From positions 1 through 64,000 of the forward strand of contig NZ_BJUZ01000001.1 of assembly GCF_007988885.1 (NCBI RefSeq): a DNA stretch of 64,000 bases, read 5' to 3'. This DNA is from Gluconobacter wancherniae NBRC 103581 (lineage in GTDB: Bacteria > Pseudomonadota > Alphaproteobacteria > Acetobacterales > Acetobacteraceae). Below, in pieces: positions 25,775-35,383 of the stretch (within the stretch, counting starts at the first letter, position 1; each line of letters starts with the position of its first letter). The translations under genes and the position numbers were made by a program. The notes under the pieces are model-generated. The model was not told the DNA's origin, searched no databases, and worked only from the letters and a program-made list of their open reading frames with translations.

Positions 25775-26205
25775 CTACCCGCTCGCGTTCATCCTCTTCA
25801 GGAAGAGATAGCGGCGTATATTGTAGACGATATTGGCAAGGCCGATCCTCATTGCGACCAGGGTGATGCCTACGGGTCGGACGAACAGCTCAGTCTGCGC
25901 CTGCTAATCAGAGCCAGTACTGTGGAATACGCTCTTTACGCAGTTCTGTCTTTTGGCGTTGGTATTGCGCTGCTTTGGGGGGAGGGGGCGCCAGCGTGGC
26001 ATCCAAAATCTTGAGCATCAGTACCGGATCAAACGGTGGACGCCCGCTCTTGCGCCCGTCTTAATTAGGTCAGAACTTGCTACAAATTAGGGCGGAAGAC
26101 TTCAAAACCCAAAGTCCGAAAAAACGCATCAAGCTGAGCACCAAACCCGCTCAGACGGGCCAGACGTTCCTCAATATCAAAAAAGCCGGACTCTTCATGA
26201 TCCAT
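25775..26205 (-). pseudogene. IS5-family transposase remnant, internally deleted
   Basis: On the minus strand an ATG at 26205 opens MDHEESGFFDIEERLARLSGFG, the usual IS5-group N-terminus, which runs into a stop. A second frame gives GRKSGRPPFDPVLMLKILD. A third gives the C-terminal end LFVRPVGITLVAMRIGLANI followed by VYNIRRYLFLKRMNASG and a stop at 25775. The central catalytic part is missing. The element is dead. Confidence 0.8.
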
Positions 26206-26250
26206 CTTTCCGTCATCATACCAAGGATGGAATCACAGATAACGACCCAA

Positions 26251-26279
26251 AGCCAGAGGGTTTTTCGAACCCTCTGGCT
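26251..26279. repeat. 12-bp perfect hairpin near the IS5 remnant
   Basis: AGCCAGAGGGTT (26251-26262), spacer TTTCG, AACCCTCTGGCT (26268-26279). The stem is perfect and lies about 45 bases upstream of the transposase start. It may be a terminator that shields the element from outside transcription, or part of the element's end. Confidence 0.65.
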
Positions 26280-26329
26280 AACGCTTTTCAAGGCTGGAGG
26301 TTAAGCGGGATGTCGTGAACTGTGCCTCT

Positions 26330-26745
26330 TCTAGTATTGAAATTTTCGGGGAACCATAACGCGTGAGGGCATCCTGCAGCACCTCAATGTAGAGCTCCGC
26401 GTTCGTCGTGTTTCACAAACGTCAGGACAAGACCTTGCGCGTGGACTAGTTCATGAGCCAGCTGCCTGACCCTCTTGCGGCCGACATCATGTTTCGAACG
26501 ACGCCGATGGTATGTCATCTGTCGTGAGCCATGATACGGCGTTTTCAATAACTTGGATGTTGATCAGTCGCGTTAACGCCAGATTGGCATCGTTCTGTGG
26601 TATAGGCCGACAGGAGAAGCCCGACTGGTTTAGCTGCAGCGTGTAAATTGGCGCTCAACCGCATAGAGGCATCGCGTAAAAAATCGCCTTCCACGAGAGG
26701 CTCGCCAATCTTCGCGTGCAGTTTTTTAGCATCAGCAGGGTTGAT
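26330..26745 (-). pseudogene. IS3-family transposase fragments
   Basis: On the minus strand 26745-26640 encodes NPADAKKLHAKIGEPLVEGD, a pattern of the OrfA end/OrfB start of IS3-type elements. The strand later reads ELYIEVLQDALTRYGSPKIS near 26400-26335, a degenerate form of the integrase-core segment before the DQGSQF motif. Stops and frame changes lie between them. Only short blocks are recognisable, so the subgroup is not assigned. Confidence 0.55.
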
Positions 26746-26751
26746 CAGATG

Positions 26752-27675
26752 TCAGTAGGTCCTTGTTTTGCGCTCCAGAACGCGGCGCCCGAAAAGGCTT
26801 GCGGCAAGGTCGGTCATGAGGTGCGCTGTTTTTGCGCGTACATCCAGGAACGGATTGAGTTCTGCCAGATCGAGGGAGGTCACGAGACCACTGTCATGTA
26901 GAATTTCCATGATCAGATGAGCTTCGCGAAATGTTGCTCCGCCGCAGACTGTCGTACCGACGGCGGGTGCAATTTCAGGGTCAAGAAAATCCACATCCAG
27001 ACTGACATGTAGGCGCCCGTTAGCTGCCCGGACGCGCTCTAGAAAACTGTTCAGCGGAGCGACGATGCCCTGTTCGTCGATTGCGCGCATGTCGAAAACG
27101 GTAATACCGATATCCGCAACGTGGCGTTTTTCAGCTTGATCGACAGAACGGATTCCCATCATGCAGACATTGCGTGGATCGACGATAGCCACAGGCGCGG
27201 GGCAGTTCTCAAAGCCTGGCTGCCCCGTGAAATAGGCAACAGGCGTGCCATGAAGGTTGCCGCTGGTAGTTGTGTTAAGCGTATGTAGGTCAGTATGGGC
27301 ATCTAACCAAAGCACGAATTGCGGCTGGCCCACTTCCTGTGCCCTGCGGGCTACACCGGAAACCGTTCCGGCAGACATTGAGTGATCCCCTCCTAAAAAT
27401 ATAGGAAAATCGCATGAGCGGGCCATGTCGTAAGCCTTGAGGCTAACGCTTTTGGTCCAGGCAATGATCGCATCCAGATTCCGCACAGCGGGGTTGGAAT
27501 GACTGACGACGGGGGCTTCCGACGGAACGGCGTCTCCAACATCTGTAACCTGCCATCCCAGTTCCTGCAGGATTTCAGGCAATCCTGCGATGCGGAAGGC
27601 GGTTGGCCCCATGATGCATCCTCTTTCTGATGTCCCGCTCTGAGTTGGAACACCCAGAATTTGGCATGTCTTCAT
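26752..27675 (-). CDS. Arginase family ureohydrolase
   Basis: 307 residues from the ATG at 27675, chosen for the AGAGAGA ribosome site. The manganese-binding motifs of the arginase/agmatinase family are all present: GGDHSMSAG, WLDAHTDLHT and SLDVDFLDPEIAP. The GCIMGPTAFRIAGL start and the TTSGNLHGTPVAYF loop favour arginase (L-arginine to ornithine and urea) over agmatinase. It is monocistronic and flanked by the IS graveyard on one side and about 580 bases without a supported gene on the other. No arginine transporter or urease is in the window. Confidence 0.88.
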   Translation of the reverse strand: MKTCQILGVPTQSGTSERGCIMGPTAFRIAGLPEILQELGWQVTDVGDAVPSEAPVVSHSNPAVRNLDAIIAWTKSVSLKAYDMARSCDFPIFLGGDHSMSAGTVSGVARRAQEVGQPQFVLWLDAHTDLHTLNTTTSGNLHGTPVAYFTGQPGFENCPAPVAIVDPRNVCMMGIRSVDQAEKRHVADIGITVFDMRAIDEQGIVAPLNSFLERVRAANGRLHVSLDVDFLDPEIAPAVGTTVCGGATFREAHLIMEILHDSGLVTSLDLAELNPFLDVRAKTAHLMTDLAASLFGRRVLERKTRTY

Positions 27676-28215
27676 ATCATTCTCTCTCGTGTTCATAGCT
27701 CGATCAGATGCATGTGGGCTTCACCACGCCCTTGTAAAGCGGCTGCTGAATGGGTCAAATGGGGATACAACCATGCTACCTTTCGTATTTTCAAAAATGG
27801 CCAATTCTGCCGATCCGAGGTGATCGGGAATATTCAGATTTTCCATGTCATTTTAGTGGATATTCGTGCTGTCGGAGGGAAAAGGGACGAATAATTTTTC
27901 CAGAAAGCACAGACTCTAGCGCTTATGAAGCGACGAGAGCTTTGCAGTCTCAATAACGGTATCTACTGCTCAAACGCGAAATGCTTATTTTTCTTCAGAC
28001 GAGCATAGAGAAAAACGTATAATTGAAGTGCTTGAACTAACGGTGACTGTTCAGCACCCTGCTCATTCCATGCAGAATGATTTGTGAGAAAAGGATCTCT
28101 TGAGGGAAAGTAGGCACATATGGCCCCCGACCGGCCCGAAGGGTGTTTCCATGGTCGATGTTCGAGCGTCTACAATGACTTTGCAACAGTTGGGGCAGGT
28201 TAGGGGGGAGGACTG
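27676..28215. other. Intergenic, nothing supported
   Basis: About 540 bases between the arginase start and the terminator of the TonB receptor remnant. Short open frames exist on both strands but none has a ribosome site or recognisable product. The minus strand at 28063-28200 has a Cys-rich translation that may be a transposon scrap. Confidence 0.4.
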
Positions 28216-28245
28216 GGCTCCTCGCGCTGTCATGCGAGAGGAGCC
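28216..28245 (-). terminator. Hairpin after the TonB receptor remnant
   Basis: GGCTCCTCGC (28216-28225) pairs with GCGAGAGGAGCC (28234-28245), with a two-base bulge. It lies 14 bases beyond the minus-strand stop at 28259. On the plus strand it is followed by TTTATAAAA. Confidence 0.55.
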
Positions 28246-28258
28246 TTTATAAAAGGTA

Positions 28259-30566
28259 TTAAAAGCGTGCGTGCAGTGAGCCGAAGAACTGGCGTGGTGC
28301 ACCTGCAAAGAGTTGCTGTGTGTCGCCAGACAGGGAGTAACCACCAATACCACCAACATATTGTTGATTGAAAAGGTTGTAGATCCCTAGGTTAAGTTCC
28401 AGCATTGCGAGATGAGGGATGTGATGAAAACGGTAATTCGCAGAGAGCGTCGCGAGCCAGTATCCGTCAACATTTGCATCATTCATGTAAGAAATATAAC
28501 GTCGGCTCATATAATTTACATTAAAGTTGAGGCGGGCATCTTTATATGAATAAGATGCGTTGGCTTTATATATCCACTGTGGATATCCAGCCTCCAGTTT
28601 TCCTGCGATACCGTAATTAACCCCGTCACTGACCACATCGCGGCCATAAGTCGATTTGTTGTAGCTGAAACTGTTAAATATCTCGAGGTTTTGGACCGGG
28701 CGCACAGTGACGCCTGCATCAGCGCCCCACATGTTCATATTACCCACGTTGATATAGCTGTTATGCGCGTTTACGAGGCTGCCAACGGTAATGGTCGCCA
28801 AACGATTGCGGTAGTCAATATAATAGAGATTAATAAGAATGGTCAGTGGTTTAGAGTTGTAGCGGTACCCCACTTCATAGTTGAATGTTGTCTCTGGTTT
28901 CAGGTTGCGTGGCATTTCGTTTACGCCCCACGCATTTCCGCTCTGCCACGTATTATAAGTGTAGGCGCGAAGGTTTTTTGAAAAATTAAAAAACAATTCA
29001 TTATGGTGCAAGAATGTCCAGTTCAAACTTATGTGGGGTAAAAATGCGCCGGCAGTGGTTAAACTTCCATTCGGAAGTGTGTCTTGACCCGTATATGTTG
29101 GATCGTTCTGCGTTGCGCCACCTGCCGTTGTTGTCAGCATCGATTTGAAGCCTGCATGAGCTCGCAGGTTTGGCAAGATTTTATATGCATCTTCCAGGTA
29201 GTACTGGAAGGTGTTCGTATTGAACATCATCGCATAGGCAGTAGTAAATGGATCATTATATGGCCCCAAAGCGTTTCGTGGGGTGCCTTCACTAAGAACA
29301 GGCTGGCTATAATAGCGCTGCGCCCAAGTGTATCCAACATGCTCGTACCAGACGCCGGACTGAATTTCATGATGGCCGATATCATACTGTAATGATGCCG
29401 TTGCACCTAGTCGGGTCACGGAGGTTTGCCCAACCTGCTGTATCATAGGAGCGCCAGAAGGCGAGCTCACATAGGGGTTTGTCCACTCATAGTTACCACC
29501 CGACTGGTGATCATACAGAACGCTCTTGAAGTGCATACGGCTGGTCAGGTCATATTGCAAATTAATGCCAGTCAGGTAATTCCTCTGTTTCTGGGCACCA
29601 TCGTAATATGAGGCATCTGCCGGGTCCGAAAGTTTTTCATATCCCGCAGGATAAATTCCCTGCGCTGCGTGATAGGCAGTCGCGTAATTTGGATAGTAGT
29701 AATCAACTCGCTGCCCCCATCTTCTGAATGATCTCTAGGCTAAGGTCGCTGTAATTATACTGATCGAATTCTGAATAATTAAAGAATCCGCTGATTTTCC
29801 CCCGCGTTCCTAGCGGTTGGATAATTTTAAAATTCGCCTGCTGCTCGAACTGATCTCCAACACCTTTCCATTTGCCCGCGTCTGTCCGTGCATATGATGC
29901 CGAGAATTTGGTGCCTGTATGATTTAGAATTCCGCTTTCGAATTTCGCAAATGTTCGATACGTCGAATTGCTCCCGAATGTCTGTGATATGTCACCCCCC
30001 ATTTTATCTCTGGGGTCTGCAGTATAATACTGAAGCGCACCACCAAGATTGGTAATTGAATTCACGTCGAGAGCACCGCCCCCCTGAGACATATCGACAT
30101 GGCCAATATTGTCCTGAATTACCGCCTGATTGATGTCGAGGCCACTAGCGTTAATGAACTGACCATCGCCCAGAGGAATGCCATCAAGAGTTATGCCGAT
30201 CTGGCTTTGGGTATACCCGCGAATATAAAATGTATTTGCCCAGGTATCCATTCCGAATGGATCGTCGGAAGCGAAGCTTACGCCTGGTGTTGTGGCTGAT
30301 AATACTTGAAGTGGACTGGTCCCTGGGACAAACGCATCCATTGTCTTTCGGGTTATGGTCTGTTCCATGCCATGTGAAGTTAAGCGGCTGGCCGTTACGG
30401 ATACGGACTCCGGAGTGGAAGGCTTTTGAGGCACAGAAGCTGCATGCTTGGCAGCATGTGGCTTTGGTTTGGTGTGCCGGTTCACAGCTGCATGAGCTGG
30501 GGATGTCTCGGCCAGCAAACCCAGATATGACGTAAAAAGGAGCAAACATTTTTTCTGGCCCGACAT
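28259..30566 (-). pseudogene. TonB-dependent receptor with one frameshift
   Basis: From the ATG at 30566 (AGGCAG upstream) a signal peptide, a plug domain (SVSVTASRLTSHGMEQTITRK, RGYTQSQIGITLDGIPLGDG) and part of the barrel run to a stop near 29705. The barrel continues without a gap in the next frame (QRVDYYYPNYATAYHAAQGI onward) to 28259 and ends with the aromatic-terminated strand FGSLHARF. The frame is lost in a run of five G on the minus strand (plus 29713-29717). A one-base indel in a homopolymer explains it: a true mutation, a phase-variable switch or a sequencing error. It is of the same receptor class as 51996-54437. The ligand is unknown. Confidence 0.8.
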
Positions 30567-30708
30567 ATCTGCCTCGTAATTACAATTTGTGAAGCGCAAT
30601 AATATCGGAAGCGACATGAATTGTCTTATCTGATTATAAGGATAAAATGGAAATTTCATTCTATAAGATGGTATAAAATGAACGAATCTTGTTTTTTGGG
30701 GAGGATAT

Positions 30709-31191
30709 ATGGGGGATAATTCTTCAATAGAATTAGACAAAACTGATAAAGCGATTCTGGGCTATCTGGCGGAAAACGGACGCTTGCCTGTTTCTGATCT
30801 CGCTCCCCTTGTGCATTTGAGCACAGCGACCTGCTTTCGTCGCGTACAACGTTTGGTCGAGCGAGGTATTATATTACGGTTCAGTACTATCCTCGATCCC
30901 GTTAAAGTTGGACGTGGTGCGCTTGTTATCGTTGGGGTTAATTTGAATATCCTTGACAAGGACAGTATGGTTTCTTTTGAAAAATCTATAACTTCGCTTG
31001 ATATAGTGATAGATTGTTATTTGGTGTCAGGAGAATTTGATTATTTTCTAAAAATTCGTGTTTCAGATATTTATAAATTTAATGAAATATATAGTAATTA
31101 CCTTGTTTGCATTCCTGGAGTGTCCAGGACGCGAACCTTTATTTGTCTAAAGGAAGTCATAGATCGGCACGAAGCGTCTATTTATTTATAA
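30709..31191 (+). CDS. Lrp/AsnC-family transcription regulator
   Basis: 160 residues. The N-terminal helix-turn-helix (LDKTDKAILGYLAENGRLPVSDLA, then LSTATCFRRVQRLVERGII) and the C-terminal RAM ligand-binding domain (about 70-150) are as in Lrp/AsnC proteins. It is transcribed away from the TonB receptor remnant with 142 bases between starts, so it may control that gene. GGGGAGG lies 7 bases before the ATG. Codon use is AT-richer than in the T3SS region, which suggests later acquisition together with the receptor. Confidence 0.88.
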   Translation: MGDNSSIELDKTDKAILGYLAENGRLPVSDLAPLVHLSTATCFRRVQRLVERGIILRFSTILDPVKVGRGALVIVGVNLNILDKDSMVSFEKSITSLDIVIDCYLVSGEFDYFLKIRVSDIYKFNEIYSNYLVCIPGVSRTRTFICLKEVIDRHEASIYL

Positions 31192-31360
31192 TTTTCACCT
31201 GGTAAGCAGGGTGGTTTTTAATTTTAGATCAAATGATAGATTTTTGGGTGTTTTGAGGGGTGCTTTGAAATGTAATTTATTTCGAATTCAAACCAATTTA
31301 TTGTTCTCTGTGGGAGTATTTTTGACATCTTTCTCTTAAATCTAACGATTTTATAAAAAA

Positions 31361-31404
31361 AAGAAGGTCGCGTGTTAGCCTACTAGCTGAAAGACGGCCT
31401 TCTT
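31361..31404. terminator. Bidirectional hairpin terminator
   Basis: AAGAAGGTCG (31361-31370) pairs with CGGCCTTCTT (31395-31404), one G-T pair. A run of eight A precedes it, giving a T run on the minus strand, where it ends the deaminase gene at 31416. The 170 bases before it hold no gene. Confidence 0.65.
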
Positions 31405-31415
31405 CTGCTCATTTT

Positions 31416-32771
31416 CTACGGGAGGAGTTTTTGGATGCGACGGGCGTGTTGGCTATGTTCTTTCAGTATGTCCCCTAGGTTTGCGATAAGGGGGACGCCC
31501 TCCTCTACGAGAATTCGTCCGTTTACAATGGTCGTACCCGCGATCGCTGGAGCGCAGCGTAGCCACGCTTCAATAGGGTCACTTAATGCGCCAGCGAGCG
31601 CAATTTCGGACATTTTCCACACGACTAGATCCGCACAGGCTCCCGGACGCAGATGGCCGATTTCATCTTCCCATCCAAGGCACGCAGCGCCGCCGCGGGT
31701 TGCCATGTCCAATGCGTCTCGGGCTGTCATGCCGTGTGGGCCGTTGCGGTATCGGCCCAGAAGCAGGGCCATGCGCGTTTCGAGCCACATGGAGGCGTGA
31801 TCTGTGGATGCAGATCCGTCACACCCAAGCCCAACCTTCATGCCGCGTCGACGCATGTCCATCGCGTCTGCTGAACCCCCGCCGATCATCATATTGGAGC
31901 ATGGACATTGTGCTGTGCAGACGCCGGCATGAGCGAGGCGATCGATTTCGTCTTTGGACGGGTAAATGTAGTGGGCGACCCACGAGCGATGATTTGCCCA
32001 GCCAACGCGTTCGAAATATTCGGTGGGCGTGCAACCGTAGATTTCGGCGCAATACGTGTCTTCGTCAGGGTCTTCGGCAAGATGTGTGTGTAAGCGCAGT
32101 TCGTGTTTTTCTGACATTCGTGCTGATTCAGTCATGATGCGTTCGGAGACGCTGAATAGCGAGCAGGGCGCGAGGGCTACGCGCCCCATGGATCCCGCAG
32201 ATGCGTCATGGAATTTTGCTACAAGGCGCTCGCTGTCCTCCAGAATGGTTTCTTCATCCTGCACGACAGACACAGGCGGCAAGCCGCCGTCTTTCACGGA
32301 GCGTGTCATGGAGCCACGGGTCGCGTGAAACCTGAAGCCTATCTCCTGCGCAGCTTTAAACTGTGCATCGATTAGGAAAGGCTTCGGATGGACATACATA
32401 TGGTCCATCGACGTTGTGCAGCCGCCCATGAGCAGTTCGACCATCGCAATGAATGTCGACAGATAAACTGAATCTTCATTCAGTTCGGCCCAGAGCGGGT
32501 AGAGGCCTGTCAGCCATTCGAACAGCGTACCATTGGTGACGGGCGCATAGGCACGCGTCAGGTTCTGATACATGTGGTGATGGGCATTGATCAGCCCCGG
32601 CGTGATCAGTTGACCATGTGCGGAGATGGTTTTGACGGAGGGAGGAGGCTCCTCGGCGTGGCTCCCGATCGCATGGATGCGACCGCCTTCGATGGCAATC
32701 CAGCCATCTGCGATTTCCCAATCACGATCAACGTAAATGTATGCATTTCTGATCAGAAGATCGACCGTCAT
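31416..32771 (-). CDS. 8-oxoguanine deaminase (amidohydrolase family)
   Basis: 451 residues from the ATG at 32771, with AAGGA 8 bases upstream. It is a metal-dependent amidohydrolase of the AtzA/TrzN branch. The metal site HHHMYQ follows GLINA, and other landmarks are LTRAYAPVTNGTLFEWLTGLYP, GCTTSMDHMYV, LRLHTHLAED and GCDGSASTDHASM. The whole pattern follows bacterial 8-oxoguanine deaminase (8-oxoguanine to uric acid), known from Pseudomonas, as recalled. It is apart from the guanine deaminase pair by about 160 bases. Hydroxytriazine hydrolases are the nearest alternative. Confidence 0.85.
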   Translation of the reverse strand: MTVDLLIRNAYIYVDRDWEIADGWIAIEGGRIHAIGSHAEEPPPSVKTISAHGQLITPGLINAHHHMYQNLTRAYAPVTNGTLFEWLTGLYPLWAELNEDSVYLSTFIAMVELLMGGCTTSMDHMYVHPKPFLIDAQFKAAQEIGFRFHATRGSMTRSVKDGGLPPVSVVQDEETILEDSERLVAKFHDASAGSMGRVALAPCSLFSVSERIMTESARMSEKHELRLHTHLAEDPDEDTYCAEIYGCTPTEYFERVGWANHRSWVAHYIYPSKDEIDRLAHAGVCTAQCPCSNMMIGGGSADAMDMRRRGMKVGLGCDGSASTDHASMWLETRMALLLGRYRNGPHGMTARDALDMATRGGAACLGWEDEIGHLRPGACADLVVWKMSEIALAGALSDPIEAWLRCAPAIAGTTIVNGRILVEEGVPLIANLGDILKEHSQHARRIQKLLP

Positions 32772-32933
32772 GACGGTGTCCTTGTTCAATACCGGTTGCA
32801 GGGCGGTATGCGCCCTGTCGCGATGAGGCCCTGTCCCGGAGCTGCGAGGTCCGGATCGTCATCAAGATGGTATTGAACGGGCTTGGATTTATGGAGCGTC
32901 TAGCATTTGGTATTATGGTTTTCCAGCGTAAAT

Positions 32934-33446
32934 TCAGGCCTGAGTGTGCTGGGCATTCCAGAATTCGCGCTGGAGTGCGGCGGCTTCATCTTCAAGCATC
33001 GGCCCTACAACCTCTACCGGCGTCTGTCCGGCAGCGAATACGATGCGGCATGGTAGGTCCAGAGTGGGGTTTTCCGGGTGGTCACCGGTCATGGTTTTCA
33101 GACTAGCTTCCGACTGCCCATAGACCACGCGCCCAATACCGGCCCAGTAAATGGCGCCAGAGCACATCGCGCATGGTTCGGCGGAGCTGTATAATGTGCA
33201 GCTCGCAAGTTTTTCTGCCCCGTATTGGCGGCTGGCACGGCTTGCAAGAAGGCGCTCGGCATGGGCGGTCATGTCGTATCCTTCTGCGCTGAAACCGTTT
33301 CCCTGCTCCATGAGAAGATTGCCCTGATCGTCTACGAGGACGGAGCCAAAAGGATGATCGCCTCCCGCCCGCGCCTTGCGGGCAACGCCGAAGGCCATAC
33401 GCAGAAATTTGGTATCATCGAGGGCGCTGGTGGGCGGCGCAGTCAT
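32934..33446 (-). CDS. Nucleoside/nucleobase deaminase, CDA fold
   Basis: 170 residues. The zinc site of the cytidine deaminase fold is clear: HAERLLASRAS and SSAEPCAMCSGAIYWAGIGRVVYG. The size and the DHPENPTLDLPCRIVFAAGQ region fit the bacterial guanine deaminase (Bacillus GuaD type) or tRNA adenosine deaminase relatives. The neighbouring purine genes make guanine or a related base the likely substrate. Its stop is 1 base after the start region of the next gene's end (33448), in the same minus-strand operon. Confidence 0.8.
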   Translation of the reverse strand: MTAPPTSALDDTKFLRMAFGVARKARAGGDHPFGSVLVDDQGNLLMEQGNGFSAEGYDMTAHAERLLASRASRQYGAEKLASCTLYSSAEPCAMCSGAIYWAGIGRVVYGQSEASLKTMTGDHPENPTLDLPCRIVFAAGQTPVEVVGPMLEDEAAALQREFWNAQHTQA

Positions 33447-33447
33447 G

Positions 33448-34782
33448 TTATTCCTTCCGGATTAATCGTCCGTTTATCCAGACTCGGGCAATATTTTCGG
33501 GCCCCGCATGGCAGACAATTTTCTGTGCTGCAGTCGGGCCGTTTTCATTAAGGTCAAGTCGCAGGGAGCTACGGCCGCTAGTAATTTCCAGAGCATCGAA
33601 TGTCATACCAGTCTGTAACTGACCGGTGGGGACGCCAAGGGCTTCAGCTCCTCCGCGCGTGGCAAGCCAGAATGCTTCCTGAAAATCAATGCGGTTGCCC
33701 GGTGCTCCCCTTGATTGGGGAGAAACATGCGGGTCTGTTCCGCTATCAAGCATTCGCGCAGCGAGCACGGCTTGCCGTGCATTTTCCAGAATGGAGGGCG
33801 AATAACCGCCTGAGATATCGGTGCCGAGGCCACACCGGACATTTTCATCCAGTATTTTGTGGACGGGAAGTACAGCGCCCGCGAAGAATGCATTTGAAAT
33901 TGGACAATGCGCCAGGCCAGCGCTGCGATTGCGGATCAACGTCCGGTCCTGGTGAGTGACAAAGTTGGAATGCGCCAAAATCGTACAGGGGCGCAGAAGG
34001 CCGAAAGAGTCCAAGGCTTCAGTATCTGTGCAATGCAGTCGACTGAGAACATGTTGGTGTTCCCAGTCACTTTCGGAGGCATGGGTCTGCACCCGGACGC
34101 CTGTTTCCCTGGCGAGATCGCCTAGTCCCTGCAAAAGGGCGTCGGAACAGGCAGGTATGAAGCGAGGCGTAATGACGGGTTGGACAAGGCCGCTTTCGTT
34201 ACCGGGAAGCTGCTGGACAGCTGTTATGAAACGTCGTGTTGCTTCTATCGCGGCGGCTGCACTGGAATTGCGATATTCCGGCGGGCAGAGTTGTGGGTCG
34301 TCCATGGCAACCAGCCCCACAAATCCACGTTGCCCGTGGCGCAGGCAGGATTTTGCCAGTTCCAGACTGGCTTCCTCATGGATCGTGGCGAAATACAGAG
34401 CTGTGGTCGTCCCGTTTCTGAGCAGGGTAGGCACCAGTTCATCATAGACGCAGGCTGCAAAATCCAGATCTGCATACCGGGATTCCAGCGGGAACGTGTA
34501 TCTTCCCAGCCATTGTTCCAACGGTAGGTCCAATGCTTTTCCGGCTTGCGGCCATTGTGGCGCATGAATGTGCAGATCTGTAAGGCCGGGCATGAGAATG
34601 CTGTCTGCGCTCAGGGAAATTGTCCCGGGGCTTTTACAGAGATCGTTATAGGCGTTGGAGCCTTCTTCTGCGCGCTCTGCAATAATGCCGTGGTCATCAA
34701 TTCGCAGAGCACTCCATGTCAGGGAAGTGCAGCCCGGGGAGATTGGATCGAGTATTCGCCCGGTGATGACAAAGCCGCTCAT
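33448..34782 (-). CDS. guaD: Guanine deaminase (amidohydrolase)
   Basis: 444 residues from the ATG at 34782, which overlaps the stop of the upstream Rieske fragment (ATGA). An alternative start at 34821 adds 13 residues. The motifs LPGLTDLHIHAPQWPQ, LPLEQWLGRYTFPLE, RVQTHASESDWEH and GLGTDISGGYSPSI are those of guanine deaminase, which turns guanine into xanthine and ammonia with zinc. It lies directly before the CDA-fold deaminase, so two unrelated deaminases share one transcript. Confidence 0.92.
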   Translation of the reverse strand: MSGFVITGRILDPISPGCTSLTWSALRIDDHGIIAERAEEGSNAYNDLCKSPGTISLSADSILMPGLTDLHIHAPQWPQAGKALDLPLEQWLGRYTFPLESRYADLDFAACVYDELVPTLLRNGTTTALYFATIHEEASLELAKSCLRHGQRGFVGLVAMDDPQLCPPEYRNSSAAAAIEATRRFITAVQQLPGNESGLVQPVITPRFIPACSDALLQGLGDLARETGVRVQTHASESDWEHQHVLSRLHCTDTEALDSFGLLRPCTILAHSNFVTHQDRTLIRNRSAGLAHCPISNAFFAGAVLPVHKILDENVRCGLGTDISGGYSPSILENARQAVLAARMLDSGTDPHVSPQSRGAPGNRIDFQEAFWLATRGGAEALGVPTGQLQTGMTFDALEITSGRSSLRLDLNENGPTAAQKIVCHAGPENIARVWINGRLIRKE

Positions 34783-35160
34783 GCGAGCGCGCCATAACGC
34801 ACACCACGACTTTTGAGCCACCTTCGGTATGCGACAGACGCACGATCCACCAGTGCGGGGATTTCCATGGTGCCGTCGAGGGATAACAGGTGTGGATGTT
34901 GGTTTTCCAGAATGATGCGATCCTGAAGGAAGGTAAGCTGCTGGAACTCGATCAGTGCGTCCAGCGGGGAGGTGTCATCAATCAGGAACATGACGGGATG
35001 TGCCTCAATTGTTGATAGCATGGCCAAAGAATACCATTGAGCAAGTGTTTCGGTATCTATTTCGGTCATGCAGTCTGGTGCCCTCTATATGGCGTGATCT
35101 TGTCTCTGACACTTTAACGGGGATGTGGTGTCTGGCAAAATATAAAACATTGTCTTCAAG
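34779..35160 (-). pseudogene. C-terminal fragment of a Rieske-type oxygenase
   Basis: The open frame from the ATG at 35069 (96 residues) extends upstream without an ATG as LEDNVLYFARHHIPVKVSETR and continues to match the C-terminal end of Rieske non-heme oxygenase alpha subunits: an acidic EFQQLTFLQDRIILENQH helix region and the closing ASVAYRRWLKSRGV. The N-terminal Rieske and most of the catalytic domain are absent on this strand. A Rieske N-terminus lies 220 bases away on the other strand. It overlaps the guaD start. In purine pathways the relevant relative is the HpxD-type oxygenase (inference). Confidence 0.6.
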
Positions 35161-35383
35161 GAACGATCATGTCCGGCATACGCGAAGAGGCATATGGTTT
35201 GGCCTAGAGGTGGATTCGGTGCAGGGGGCGCTTCATTCCGGATCGGCTGCGTGCTTTTGTGATGCAATGGCTGCTCTTTTTTCTGTTGAAAGGAGATGCG
35301 GTACTGTTGGGTATGTTTGAAATCGCGTGCCTACTCGGGCTGCAGGAATGCATCGTAACATCTATGGAAAGCGGATCTTCGAG

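Noticed and set aside
28063-28359. Minus-strand open frame of 98 codons downstream of the TonB receptor remnant
   Set aside because: It starts inside the receptor's 3' end, crosses the terminator hairpin and gives a Cys/Ser-rich product without relatives that I recognise.
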